Shown here piece after piece: positions 27,041-36,100 of a stretch of DNA of 64,000 nucleotides (position 1 is its first letter; the number at the start of each line of letters is the position of its first letter). A program made the position numbers and the translations under genes. Origin of the DNA: an uncultured Alistipes sp. (GTDB lineage: Bacteria; Bacteroidota; Bacteroidia; Bacteroidales; Rikenellaceae); contig NZ_CASFQD010000055.1 in NCBI RefSeq assembly GCF_949296715.1, positions 1 to 64,000 on the forward strand. Reading direction: 5' to 3'. Under the pieces are notes generated by a model. It saw only the letters and a list, made by a program, of their open reading frames with translations, was not told where the DNA came from and ran no database searches.

Positions 27041-27923
27041 ACGGCTGGCGGTCATCGTCGGGCCGACGGGATGCGGGAAGACCGACTTGAGCATCCGCAT
27101 CGCGCGGCGGCTGGGGGCGCCGATCCTCTCGACCGACTCGCGACAACTCTACCGCGGCATGCCGATCGGCACGGCGCAGCCCACGGATGAGCAATTGCAA
27201 GCAGCTGAACATCACTTCATCGCATCGCACGACGTTACGGACAACTTGAGCTGCGGAGCCTACGCCGAGCAGGCCCTGGCGCGCCTCGCGGAGCTCTTCG
27301 CCACGCACGACCGTGTCGTGGCGGTCGGCGGCTCGGGGCTTTACGTGCAGGCACTGTGCGAGGGAATGGACGACCTGCCGCGCGCCGACGAGGCGCTGCG
27401 TGCGGAGCTGATGCGGCGGCTCGACGAAGAGGGGCTGGCATCGCTCGTCCGTGAGTTGCAACAGCTCGATCCGGATTTTTGCGCCGGTGCGGACCTGCAG
27501 AATCCCGCACGCGTGGTGCGGGCGCTCGAGGTCTGCCTCCAGACGGGACGCCCCTACTCGTCGCTGCGCACGGGCGTGCGCCGCGAACGGCCCTTCGAGG
27601 TGGTCAAGATCGGCATCGACCTCCCGCGCGACGTGCTGTACGGGCGCATCGACCGCCGCGTCGACCAGATGCTGGCCGACGGACTGGAAGCCGAGGCGCG
27701 GGCGCTGTATCCGCACCGGGAGCTCAACGCCCTGCAAACCGTGGGTTACCGCGAGCTGTTCGACTGGTTCGACGGCAAGATACCCTACGACGAGGCCGTG
27801 CGGCTTATCAAGCGCAACTCGCGCCGCTATGCCAAGCGGCAGCTCACGTGGTTCCGGCGCGATCCCGAAATCCGGTGGTTCGCACCCGATGACGACGAGG
27901 CCATCCTTGCCGCCATCGGCTGA
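27024..27923 (+). CDS. miaA: tRNA dimethylallyltransferase (MiaA)
   Basis: A 299-aa enzyme that prenylates A37 of tRNAs reading UNN codons. P-loop GPTGCGKTD is at residues ~13-21, followed by the STDSRQLYRGMPIGTAQP substrate motif (~36-53), GGSGLYVQAL near 101 and the C-terminal YAKRQLTWFRRD motif near 275. All are diagnostic. The start lies within the end of the upstream gene, a normal coupling arrangement. Confidence 0.95.
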   Translation: MTTSTKRLAVIVGPTGCGKTDLSIRIARRLGAPILSTDSRQLYRGMPIGTAQPTDEQLQAAEHHFIASHDVTDNLSCGAYAEQALARLAELFATHDRVVAVGGSGLYVQALCEGMDDLPRADEALRAELMRRLDEEGLASLVRELQQLDPDFCAGADLQNPARVVRALEVCLQTGRPYSSLRTGVRRERPFEVVKIGIDLPRDVLYGRIDRRVDQMLADGLEAEARALYPHRELNALQTVGYRELFDWFDGKIPYDEAVRLIKRNSRRYAKRQLTWFRRDPEIRWFAPDDDEAILAAIG

Positions 27924-27990
27924 TGCATGCCGCCGTCCGCACGTCCGACGCCCCGCAAGTTTTTTTTGCGCGGACAAAAGTCGCAAAGGC

Positions 27991-28021
27991 TTGTAAAATC
28001 GGAGAATATTGCGTATTTTTG
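27991..28021 (+). promoter_or_regulatory. promoter for tRNA-Leu (TTG-N20-TATTTTTG)
   Basis: TTG at 27991-27993 and TATTTTTG at 28014-28021, spaced 20 bp, about 30 bp before the tRNA. Confidence 0.75.
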
Positions 28022-28051
28022 CCGTCGCCTTTCGCTGAAAAGGCATGTGTG

Positions 28052-28137
28052 GCTCGGATGGTGGAATAGGTAGACACGCCGGACTTAAAATCCTGTGACC
28101 AGCAATGGTCGTGCGGGTTCGATTCCCGCTCCGAGTA
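28052..28137 (+). tRNA. tRNA-Leu (anticodon TAA)
   Basis: 86-nt class II tRNA. Acceptor GCTCGGA pairs with TCCGAGT. The anticodon loop is CTTAAAA. A long variable arm follows and the T arm is GCGGG-TTCGATT-CCCGC. Discriminator A; CCA not encoded. Confidence 0.95.
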
Positions 28138-28143
28138 CCGAAA

Positions 28144-28170
28144 AGCGGGCAACCACGAAGGTTGCCCGCT
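28144..28170 (+). terminator. terminator after tRNA-Leu
   Basis: 11-bp perfect stem (28144-28154 with 28160-28170), 5-nt loop, then CGCTTTTT. Confidence 0.8.
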
Positions 28171-28299
28171 TCGCTTTTTCCATACCCGGGTCCCGGTCGG
28201 AGTGTCACCCGAAGGGGAGCGCTGCCGTCGCAGTCCGTTTGCCGCCGTCACCGTGCGGACGGACAACAGTCCCGGGAGCCGTCACCATCTCTTCACGGC

Positions 28300-29070
28300 C
28301 TATCCGTAAATCTCGTTGAGCAGCCGGGCCAGCCGGACGCCGCCGCGCAACAGCTGCATTTCAAGGATCGGTGCAGCCCAGTTGACGTAATCATACGAAA
28401 TCTTCGTACCTTCCGGCGTGCGGTCGTAGACCTCCGTACAGATTGCCTGCGTCTCGAGCAGCCATTCGCGCGGCGTGCCCGACTGCATGCGCATCACCTC
28501 GTCGTCGGGCTGCCGGTCGATCTGTTCGCGCCACTCGGTATAGCTCCAGCGGTGCGCCGACTCGATGAGGTTCGTATCCCACACCGAGTGGAGGTTCGTC
28601 GCCTTGCCGAAATAGACCACCGGCACCCGGTTGCCGCCCAGATCGGAGAGACGGCCCGTATGCATCGGGCAGTGCATGTCGCCCACGAGGTGGATCAGCA
28701 TCTGCAACTGCACCTTCTCCTCGGCAGGGTCCAGTTCGCCCGACTTGAGGCTCGCGACCAGTTCGTTTACGGCCTTCAGCACGTCGCCCTTGGGATTGGC
28801 GGGCATGCTCTCGAGCGTCTCGCCCGCGTCGATGTTCAGGTAGTGCCACGTCTTCGTATAGGCATACTCGGGCGTGTGACTGGCGTTGTCGAGCCAGTTG
28901 GCATAGTAGACGGGCGAGTGTCCGCCGAGAATCTTGTCGATGCGTGCGGCCGCCTCGGGCGTCAGGTGGCATTCGGCAATGCAGGCCGTCACGTCGTGTC
29001 CCTTCTGCCCCCACGCCGCGGCACTCCGCACGGCCAGCAGGCAGGCAATCAACAGCAGGATTCGTTTCAT
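28300..29070 (-). CDS. S1/P1-type zinc-dependent nuclease, secreted
   Basis: 256 aa. A cleavable signal peptide (MKRILLLIACLLAVRSAAA) is followed directly by WGQKGHD, so the mature N-terminal Trp and the first zinc-binding His/Asp are placed as in S1/P1 nucleases. Further ligand motifs are ASHTPEYAYTKTWHYLNID, HLVGDMHCPMH and NLHSVWDTNLIE. The enzyme should cleave single-stranded nucleic acids and nucleotides in the periplasm, perhaps for phosphate or nucleoside scavenging. Two adjacent ATGs (29073 and 29070) are possible starts. Confidence 0.9.
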   Translation of the reverse strand: MKRILLLIACLLAVRSAAAWGQKGHDVTACIAECHLTPEAAARIDKILGGHSPVYYANWLDNASHTPEYAYTKTWHYLNIDAGETLESMPANPKGDVLKAVNELVASLKSGELDPAEEKVQLQMLIHLVGDMHCPMHTGRLSDLGGNRVPVVYFGKATNLHSVWDTNLIESAHRWSYTEWREQIDRQPDDEVMRMQSGTPREWLLETQAICTEVYDRTPEGTKISYDYVNWAAPILEMQLLRGGVRLARLLNEIYG

Positions 29071-29136
29071 CATTGCATTGTGTTGGGTGCGGTCCCTGCT
29101 GCGTTTTTTTGCCGCACGGCCGCAGATCGTTTTCCG

Positions 29137-29144
29137 CAAAGCTA
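29137..29144 (-). promoter_or_regulatory. -7 promoter element (TAGCTTTG)
   Basis: TAnnTTTG on the minus strand, 67 bp upstream of the S1/P1 nuclease start. Confidence 0.5.
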
Positions 29145-29291
29145 CGATTTATTTCCGAATCGGCGGCATGATCTGCCGAAAAGTATTATCCGAATAATGC
29201 AGCGCCGAGCAGATCGACCCGTATGCTCAACCCGCAAAAGGGACCCACGGCCATTAAACACACCCTTTCGTTCTCGAATGAGTTGCTCTTG

Positions 29292-29328
29292 AATAAAAAA
29301 CCCGCACTGTAGGTGCGGGTTTTTTATT
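29292..29328. terminator. strong bidirectional terminator
   Basis: 16-bp perfect stem (29292-29307 with 29313-29328) with A6/T6 ends and a 5-nt loop. It overlaps the last bases of the lipoprotein gene and ends it on the minus strand. Confidence 0.85.
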
Positions 29329-29659
29329 ATCGAATCCGATGCAGTTCGAGATCGTTGTCGTCGTATCGAATGTAAAGTACATCTCCTTCAATCCTTCCGA
29401 TATGTTCAGTTGCAAGAGTCGATATCGTCACGATCGGGGGCGCATATATGTATTGACAAGTTTGTTTCACTGCGTCGAATCCATCGTATTTCCATTCGAC
29501 CGTACATTTGTGGTCAAGCGAAAAATAAAACGTATCCGTCCGATTGTCGACAGTTTGGCTCCATACGGTACCAACCAAATCGTCCGATGCTGGCGTTTCA
29601 TTTTTCGAACATGCTGTTGCCAACATGCAGAAAGCAAAAAAAATGGGTAGATATCTCAT
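29327..29659 (-). CDS. small lipoprotein of unknown function
   Basis: 110 aa. A lipoprotein signal peptide with lipobox LATAC precedes Ser-Lys-Asn-Glu (MRYLPIFFAFCMLATACSKN). The mature part looks beta-rich (VWSQTVDNRTDTFYFSL, GRIEGDVLYIRYDDNDLEL), like small lipocalin-type or META-like periplasmic proteins, but no family is certain. Base composition is clearly more AT-rich than its neighbours, which suggests separate acquisition. It lies between the S1/P1 nuclease and rho with its own terminator. Confidence 0.7.
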   Translation of the reverse strand: MRYLPIFFAFCMLATACSKNETPASDDLVGTVWSQTVDNRTDTFYFSLDHKCTVEWKYDGFDAVKQTCQYIYAPPIVTISTLATEHIGRIEGDVLYIRYDDNDLELHRIR

Positions 29660-29711
29660 GAATATGCTCTCCTCACCTTTCACCTTTTACTTTTCACCTT
29701 TCACCTTTCTG

Positions 29712-31400
29712 TCAGTGGTTCATCGTGGCGAGGAACTCCTCGTTGCTCTGCGTAAGACCCATCTGCTTCTGGAGGAACTCCATCGCCTCGACGGGCGTCA
29801 TGTCCGAAAGGTACTTGCGCAACACCCACGTGCGGTTCATCACGTCTCGCGGCAGCAGCAGGTCTTCGCGGCGCGTACCCGAGGCAATGACATCGACGGC
29901 CGGGTAGACGCGCTTGTTGGCGAGCTTGCGGTCGAGTTGCAGCTCCATGTTGCCCGTGCCCTTGAACTCCTCGAAGATCACCTCGTCCATCTTCGAACCG
30001 GTGTCGATGAGCGCCGTGGCGATAATCGTCAGCGAACCTTTCTCCTCCGTATTGCGGGCCGCGCCGAAGAAGCGCTTGGGCTTGTGCAGCGCATTGGCGT
30101 CCACACCGCCCGAGAGCACCTTGCCCGAGGCGGGCTGCACGGAGTTGTAGGCACGTGCCAGACGGGTAATCGAGTCGAGGAAAATCACCACATCGTGTCC
30201 GCACTCGACCATGCGCTTGGCCTTGTCGAGCACCATCTCGGCCACCTTGACGTGGCGCGAAGCCTGCTCGTCGAAGGTCGAGGCGACAACCTCGGCCTTG
30301 ACGTTGCGCGCCATCTCGGTCACCTCCTCGGGACGCTCGTCAATCAGCAGCACAATCATGTAGACCTCCGGATGGTTGTCCGCAATGGCGTTGGCAATCG
30401 ACTGCAACAGCATCGTCTTACCCGTCTTGGGCTGGGCGACAATCAGCGCACGCTGCCCCTTGCCGATGGGCGAGAAGAGGTCCACGATGCGCGTCGACAT
30501 GTTGTTGTGTCCGTTGCCCGTCAGGCAGAACTTCTCGCTCGGGAAGAGCGGCGTCATGTATTCGAACTGCACGCGGTCGCGGATGTACTCGGGCTTCAGT
30601 CCGTTGATCTCGTTGACACGCACCAGCGGGAAGTACTTTTCACCCTCCTTCGGGGGACGGATCGTGCCGTTGACCGTATCGCCGGGCTTCAGTCCGAAGA
30701 GCTTGATCTGCGACGGCGAGACGTAGACGTCGTCGGGCGAATTGAGGTAGTTGTAGTCCGCCGAGCGGAGGAATCCGTAGCCGTCGGGCATCACCTCGAG
30801 CACTCCTTCGCCCTCGATCTCGCCGGCGAAGTCGTCCTTCGTGATCACCTCCTCCTCGGCGTGCGGCGCCTCACCGCCCTCGCGGCGGTCGCGGTGTTCG
30901 TGCCGGTCGCGGCGCGGCTGCTCCTGCGACGGCTCCGCATCTTCGGCCTGCGGGCCCTCCTGCGGCATCTGCCCGCCATCCTCCCGGGGCTGCGTCTGCT
31001 GCGCCTTCGGCTTGCGGCCCCGACGCTTGGGCTCGGGTTTCGCCGGCTGCCCGGCAGAAACCGCTTCGGCCGGAGCATCGGATGCGGGCTGTTCGACCGG
31101 AGCCTGCTCCGCACCTGCGGCATCCTCCGGCACGGGAGCCGTCTCCTGCGCCGTCTTGGCCAGACGGGGACGCCGCGTGCGCGGGGTCTTCTGCTTCGCA
31201 GCACCGACATCGGCTGCTTCAGCCTGTGTTTCAGCCGCTTCTGGAGCCTCCTCGGAGGCAGGTTCCTCCGGCCGGGTCGCCCCGACGATCTTTTCTATCA
31301 GTTCGCGCTTTTTCACCATCACATTGTCGATGCCGAGCGTTTTGGCTATTTCCCGCAGTTCGGCAAGGTTTTTCCCTTCGAGCGCTTTCAGATCTTGCAT
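29712..31400 (-). CDS. rho: transcription termination factor Rho
   Basis: A 562-aa hexameric RNA helicase/ATPase. Residues ~1-45 are the Rho N-terminal domain (LAELREIAKTLGI). Residues ~45-190 form a low-complexity insertion rich in Ala, Pro, Glu and Arg (ends RDRHEHRDRREGG). The RNA-binding cold-shock-like domain follows (GVLEVMPDGYGFLRS, ~200-215). The ATPase core has Walker A QPKTGKTMLL near 325, IFLDSITRLARAYN near 405 and the Q-loop SGGVDANALHKPKRFFGAARN near 430. Large disordered Rho insertions are known in Bacteroidetes and reported to drive condensation. Confidence 0.96.
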   Translation of the reverse strand: MQDLKALEGKNLAELREIAKTLGIDNVMVKKRELIEKIVGATRPEEPASEEAPEAAETQAEAADVGAAKQKTPRTRRPRLAKTAQETAPVPEDAAGAEQAPVEQPASDAPAEAVSAGQPAKPEPKRRGRKPKAQQTQPREDGGQMPQEGPQAEDAEPSQEQPRRDRHEHRDRREGGEAPHAEEEVITKDDFAGEIEGEGVLEVMPDGYGFLRSADYNYLNSPDDVYVSPSQIKLFGLKPGDTVNGTIRPPKEGEKYFPLVRVNEINGLKPEYIRDRVQFEYMTPLFPSEKFCLTGNGHNNMSTRIVDLFSPIGKGQRALIVAQPKTGKTMLLQSIANAIADNHPEVYMIVLLIDERPEEVTEMARNVKAEVVASTFDEQASRHVKVAEMVLDKAKRMVECGHDVVIFLDSITRLARAYNSVQPASGKVLSGGVDANALHKPKRFFGAARNTEEKGSLTIIATALIDTGSKMDEVIFEEFKGTGNMELQLDRKLANKRVYPAVDVIASGTRREDLLLPRDVMNRTWVLRKYLSDMTPVEAMEFLQKQMGLTQSNEEFLATMNH

Positions 31401-31465
31401 ACGGATATTTCTTTTCGTGAGATTTTCGCAGCCGGACGGTCGCCCGGCCTTTCGGAATTCGCATG

Positions 31466-31496
31466 CAAAGATAGTGCATAATTTTGAATTTCAAAA
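31466..31496 (-). promoter_or_regulatory. promoter for rho (TTTTG-N18-TATCTTTG)
   Basis: Minus-strand TATCTTTG (31466-31473) with TTTTG (31492-31496) 18 bp upstream, 65 bp before the rho ATG. Confidence 0.65.
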
Positions 31497-31570
31497 TAAA
31501 ATGTACCTCACGGCAGCCCACAACCGGCATCCGGCAAAGGGCCGGAAGCGGAAATACCTATTTGTTGCGA

Positions 31571-31601
31571 TTGCGCGGCAGGAGTTTTCGGACGATCTTT
31601 G
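31571..31601 (+). promoter_or_regulatory. possible promoter (TTG-N20-GATCTTTG)
   Basis: TTG at 31571-31573, spaced 20 bp from GATCTTTG, which differs from TAnnTTTG only at its first base. It would drive a short transcript toward the hairpin at 31666. Confidence 0.35.
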
Positions 31602-31695
31602 TCCCGGAAACAATGAAGTTCGATTCAGCCATCGCATTGTTTGTATTGTTAATGTTTGTGTGTGGAAAACCTCCCCTCGGCGGGAGGTTTTTTCG
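31602..31695 (+). other. possible short transcript or leader ending in a hairpin terminator
   Basis: The span runs from a possible start near 31608 to a 10-bp stem (31666-31675 with 31682-31691) followed by T-rich sequence. It holds the start of a 42-codon frame (ATG at 31613, MKFDSAIALFVLLMFVCG, stop 31739-31741), whose coding status is doubtful because the terminator lies inside it. The rest of the rho-efflux gap holds no other gene. Confidence 0.3.
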
Positions 31696-31710
31696 TTTTG
31701 CACCGCAAGG

Positions 31711-31748
31711 TGTAGAATTATTCCACATCCCTGTGGAATAATTCTACA
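31711..31748 (+). promoter_or_regulatory. 17-bp palindrome upstream of the RND operon (candidate operator)
   Basis: Perfect inverted repeat with 17-bp arms (31711-31727 and 31732-31748) and a 4-bp spacer. Arm sequence TGTAGAATTATTCCACA. It ends 10 bp upstream of the -7 box and covers the -33 region, an ideal site for a dimeric repressor. No regulator gene is adjacent. Confidence 0.65.
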
Positions 31749-31758
31749 TTCTTTTGCG

Positions 31759-31766
31759 TATCTTTG
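31759..31766 (+). promoter_or_regulatory. -7 promoter element (TATCTTTG) for the RND efflux operon
   Basis: Exact TAnnTTTG match directly after the palindrome; leader of about 105 nt to the ATG at 31877. Confidence 0.65.
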
Positions 31767-31876
31767 AGCCCGCAAATACCGCTACAGGGCTGTCCGCAAG
31801 CATGTTGCCATTTTCATGACAGGATGGCCCGAGGATTGGAAACATGCAATGAAACCCTTGTAAACACCATTTCGAT

Positions 31877-33127
31877 ATGAACTTGGACAGACTCAAACCG
31901 GACCTGACGAAACTGAACATGGCCGCACTGAAACGGACGGCCTCCCGCGTGTCGCACGTCCGCGTGCGGATGAACCGCAAAGGCTGGATCGCCGTGGCAT
32001 GCGGCGTCGTGGTCCTCGCCGCCGTGCTCTACGTGATTTTCCGGCCGCGGCCCGAGGTGATCGAACTGCCGGTGGTGGCCGTGGAGCCCGTGACGACCGA
32101 GGACGTGAACATCTACGGCGAATACGTCGGCCGCATCCGCGCCCAGCAGTTCGTGGAGATCCGCGCCCGCGTGGAGGGCTACCTCGAACGCATGCTCTTT
32201 GCCGAGGGTACCTACGTCAAGAAGGGCCAGACGCTCTTCATCATCGACCCCAAACTCTACCGCGCCCGCGTGAACAAGGCCAAGGCCCAGCTCAACAAGG
32301 CCCGGGCCCAGGCCCAGAAGGCCGAGCGCGACCTGAACCGCATCCGCCCGCTCTACGAGCAGAGCGCCGCGAGCCAGCTCGACCTCGACAACGCCATCGC
32401 CTCCTACGAGAGCGCCGTGGCCGACGTCGTCGTGGGCGAGGCCGACCTCACGCAGGCCGAAATGACGCTCGGCTACACGAGCGTGATCTCCCCCATCGCG
32501 GGCTACATCTCCGAGCGCTACGCCGACATCGGCACACTCGTGGGCCCGAGCGGCAAGTCGCTGCTCGCCACCGTCGTCAAGAGCGACACCGTGCGCGTCG
32601 ACTTCAGCATGACGGCCCTCGACTACCTGCGCTCGAAGGCCCGCAACGTCAACCTCGGACACAAGGACTCCACGCGCAAGTGGGACCCCTATATCACCGT
32701 GACGCTGGCCGACGGTTCGGAATACCCCATGCGGGGTCTGGTGGACTTCGCCGACCCGCAGGTCGACCCGCAGACGGGAACCTTCTCCGTGCGCGCCGAA
32801 ATGGCCAACCCGGACCACATCCTGCTGCCGGGCCAGTTCACGAAGGTCAAGCTGCTGCTCGACGTGCGTGAGGATGCCATCGTCGTGCCGTCGAAGGCGC
32901 TGGTCATCGAGAAGGGCGGCGCCTACATCTTCGTGGTGCGCCCGGACAGCGTCGTCGAGAAGCGTTTTGTCGAGACGGGTCCCGAACTGGGCAACAACAC
33001 CGTCATCGAGCGCGGTCTTTCGTCGATCGAGCACATCGTGGTGGAAGGTTATCACAAGCTCTCGCACGGCATGAAGGTCGAGCCTGTCGCCGCCGTCCGC
33101 GAAGAGGAAAAAGCGCAGGAGGAGTAG
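31877..33127 (+). CDS. RND efflux periplasmic adaptor (membrane fusion protein)
   Basis: 416 aa. Basic N-terminal tail, then a membrane anchor (WIAVACGVVVLAAVLYVIF, residues ~36-54) rather than a lipobox. Next come the lipoyl/barrel-sandwich half-motif (GRIRAQQFVEIRARVEGYLER, ~82-102), a coiled-coil hairpin rich in Ala, Lys and Gln (~130-190) and the matching second lipoyl half (YTSVISPIAGYISERYADIG). It bridges the inner-membrane pump and the outer-membrane channel. Start codon supported by the upstream promoter. The pump gene begins 3 bp after its stop. Confidence 0.92.
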   Translation: MNLDRLKPDLTKLNMAALKRTASRVSHVRVRMNRKGWIAVACGVVVLAAVLYVIFRPRPEVIELPVVAVEPVTTEDVNIYGEYVGRIRAQQFVEIRARVEGYLERMLFAEGTYVKKGQTLFIIDPKLYRARVNKAKAQLNKARAQAQKAERDLNRIRPLYEQSAASQLDLDNAIASYESAVADVVVGEADLTQAEMTLGYTSVISPIAGYISERYADIGTLVGPSGKSLLATVVKSDTVRVDFSMTALDYLRSKARNVNLGHKDSTRKWDPYITVTLADGSEYPMRGLVDFADPQVDPQTGTFSVRAEMANPDHILLPGQFTKVKLLLDVREDAIVVPSKALVIEKGGAYIFVVRPDSVVEKRFVETGPELGNNTVIERGLSSIEHIVVEGYHKLSHGMKVEPVAAVREEEKAQEE

Positions 33128-33130
33128 CCC

Positions 33131-36100
33131 ATGAAAGCCGATTTCTTCATTGACAGACCCGTCTTCTCGACGGTGCTCTCGATCGTCATCGTCATCGTCG
33201 GCGCCATCGGCCTCGCGCTGCTGCCCGTCGACCAGTATCCGCAGATCGTACCTCCGGTGGTCAAGATTTCGGCCTCGTACCCGGGTGCCGACGCACAGAC
33301 CGTGACGCAGGCCGTCGCTACGCCCATCGAGCAGGAGCTCAACGGCACGCCCGGCATGATCTACATGGAGTCGTCGAGCTCCAACTCGGGCGGTTTCTCC
33401 GCCACGGTGACCTTCGACATCTCGACCGACCCCGACCTGGCGGCCGTCGACATCCAGAACCGTCTGAAGGAGGCCGAGGCGCGCCTGCCGGCCGAAGTGG
33501 TGCAGAACGGCATCTCGGTCGAGAAGCAGGCCTCGAGCAAGCTGCTGACCATCACGCTGCTCTCGAACGACCCGAAATTCGACGAGATCTACCTCTCGAA
33601 CTACGCCACGCTCAACGTGCTCGACATGTTGCGGCGCGTGCCGGGCGTGGGCCGCGTCTCGAACGTCGGCAGCCGCTACTACGCCATGCAGATCTGGGTG
33701 CAGCCCGACAAGCTCGCCGACCTCGGACTGACGGTCAAGGACCTCCAGGCGGCGCTCAAGGACCAGAACCGCGAGTCGGCCGCCGGCGTGCTCGGACAGG
33801 CTCCGATGGAGGGAGTCGACGTCACGACGCCCATCACGGCGCAGGGACGTCTCTCGTCGGTGAGCGAATTCGAGGAGATCGTCGTGCGGGCCAACCCCGA
33901 CGGATCGATCATCCGCCTGCGCGACGTGGCGAACATCTCGCTCGAGGCCCAGTCCTACAACACCGAGAGCGGTATCAACGCCGGCAACGCCGCCGTGCTC
34001 GACATCTACATGCTGCCGGGCGCCAACGCCATCGAGGTGGCCTCGTCGATCAAGAGCACGATGGCCGAATTGAGCCGCAACTTCCCGGAGGGCATCACCT
34101 ACAACATCCCCTTCGACATGACGACCTACATCTCCGAGTCGATCCACCACGTCTACCGCACGCTCTTCGAGGCGCTGCTGCTGGTGATCCTGGTCGTCTA
34201 CCTCTCGCTGCAGAGCTGGCGCGCCACGATCATCCCGATCGTCGCCGTGCCCATCTCGCTCATCGGTACATTCGGCGTCATGCTCATCTTCGGCTTCTCG
34301 CTCAACCTGCTGACGCTGCTGGGTCTGATCCTGGCCATCGGCATCGTCGTCGACGACGCCATCGTCGTCGTCGAGAACGTCGACCGCATCATGAACGAGG
34401 AACATCTCTCGCCCTACGAAGCCACGAAGAAGGCCATGCGGAGCCTGAGCGGCGCGCTGATCGCCATGTCGCTCGTCCTCTGCGCCGTCTTCGTACCCGT
34501 GAGCTTCCTGTCGGGCATCACCGGACAGCTCTACCGGCAGTTCACCATCACGATCGCCGTGTCGGTGGTCATCTCCACGATCGTGGCGCTGACCCTCTCG
34601 CCGGTGATGTGTTCGCTCTTCCTGCGCCCCGACGACGGACGCAAGAAAAACCGCTTCTTCCGCCGCATCAACCTCGGACTGGCCCTCGGCAACAACCTCT
34701 ACGGCCGCACGATTGCCCGGGCGCTGGCCAACTCGCGGCGCATGTTCGCCGCCTTCGGCATCGTGCTCATCGGCATCTGGCTGATGAACCGCCTGCTGCC
34801 GCAGAGCTTCATGCCGCAGGAGGACCAGGGCTACTTCACCGTGGAGCTCGAGCTGCCCGAAGGCGCGACGATCGAGCGCACGCGCACGGTGACCAACCGC
34901 GCCATCGACTTCCTGATGGCGGACCCCGACGTGGAGTACGTGCTCAACGTCACGGGTTCGAGCCCCCGCGTGGGCACGAACCAGGCGCACAGCCAGCTGA
35001 CGGTGATCCTCAAGCCGTGGGACGAGCGCGAAACGGACGACGTGTCGGAGATCATGGGCCGCGTGCGCCGCGAGCTGTCGCGCTACCCCGAGAGCAAGGT
35101 CTACCTCTCGACCCCGCCGGTGATCCCCGGTCTGGGACAGTCGGGCGGTTTCGAAATGGTGCTCGAGGCGCGCGGCAACACGACCTACACCGAACTGCAG
35201 AACGCCGTCGACACGCTCATGCTGCTCGCCTCGCAGCGGCCCGAACTGACCGGTCTGGCCTCGTCGATGCAGGGCGACATTCCGCAGCTCTACTTCGACG
35301 TCGACCGCGACAAGGCCCAGATGGTCGGGGTCTCGATGTCGGACGTCTTCTCGACGATGAAGGCCTTTACGGGCTCGATCTACGTCAACGACTTCAACAT
35401 GTTCAACCGCATCTACCGCGTCTACGTCCAGGCCGAGGCACCCTACCGCGCCTACCGCGACAACCTGAACCTCTTTTTCGTGCGCGGCGCCGACGGGGCG
35501 ATGATCCCCATCACGTCGCTCGGCACGACGCACTACACGACGGGACCGGGTACGATCAAGCGCTTCAACATGTTCAACTCGGCGACCATCTCGGGTGAGG
35601 CGGCGCACGGATACAGCTCGGGCCAGGCGATGGACGTGCTGGAAAACATCGTCCGCCGGGAGCTGCCCGCCTCGGTGGGTGTCGAGTGGAGCGGCCTCTC
35701 GTATCAGGAGAAACACGAGGGCGGACAGACCGGCACGGTGCTGGCGCTGGCATTCCTCTTCGTCTTCCTCTTCCTCGCGGCACAGTACGAAAGCTGGACC
35801 GTGCCCATCGCCGTGATCCTCTCGCTGCCCGTAGCCGGCATCGGCGCCTACCTCGGCATCTGGCTCTGCGGACTGGAGAACAACATCTACTTCCAGATCG
35901 GTCTGGTGATGCTCGTGGGTCTGGTGGCCAAGAACGCCATCCTGATCGTGGAGTTCGCCAAGGAGGAGGTCGAGAAGGGGCGTGACATCGTCTCGGCGGC
36001 CATCACGGCGGCGCACCTGCGCTTCCGCCCCATCGTCATGACCTCGCTGGCCTTCATCCTGGGCCTGCTGCCGCTGGTCTTCGCCTCGGGCCCGGGCTCG

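Noticed and set aside
31613..31741. 42-codon frame as a firm protein-coding gene
   Set aside because: A probable terminator and half of the efflux palindrome lie inside it, and the sequence after residue 18 is not protein-like. It is reported only as a weak possibility.
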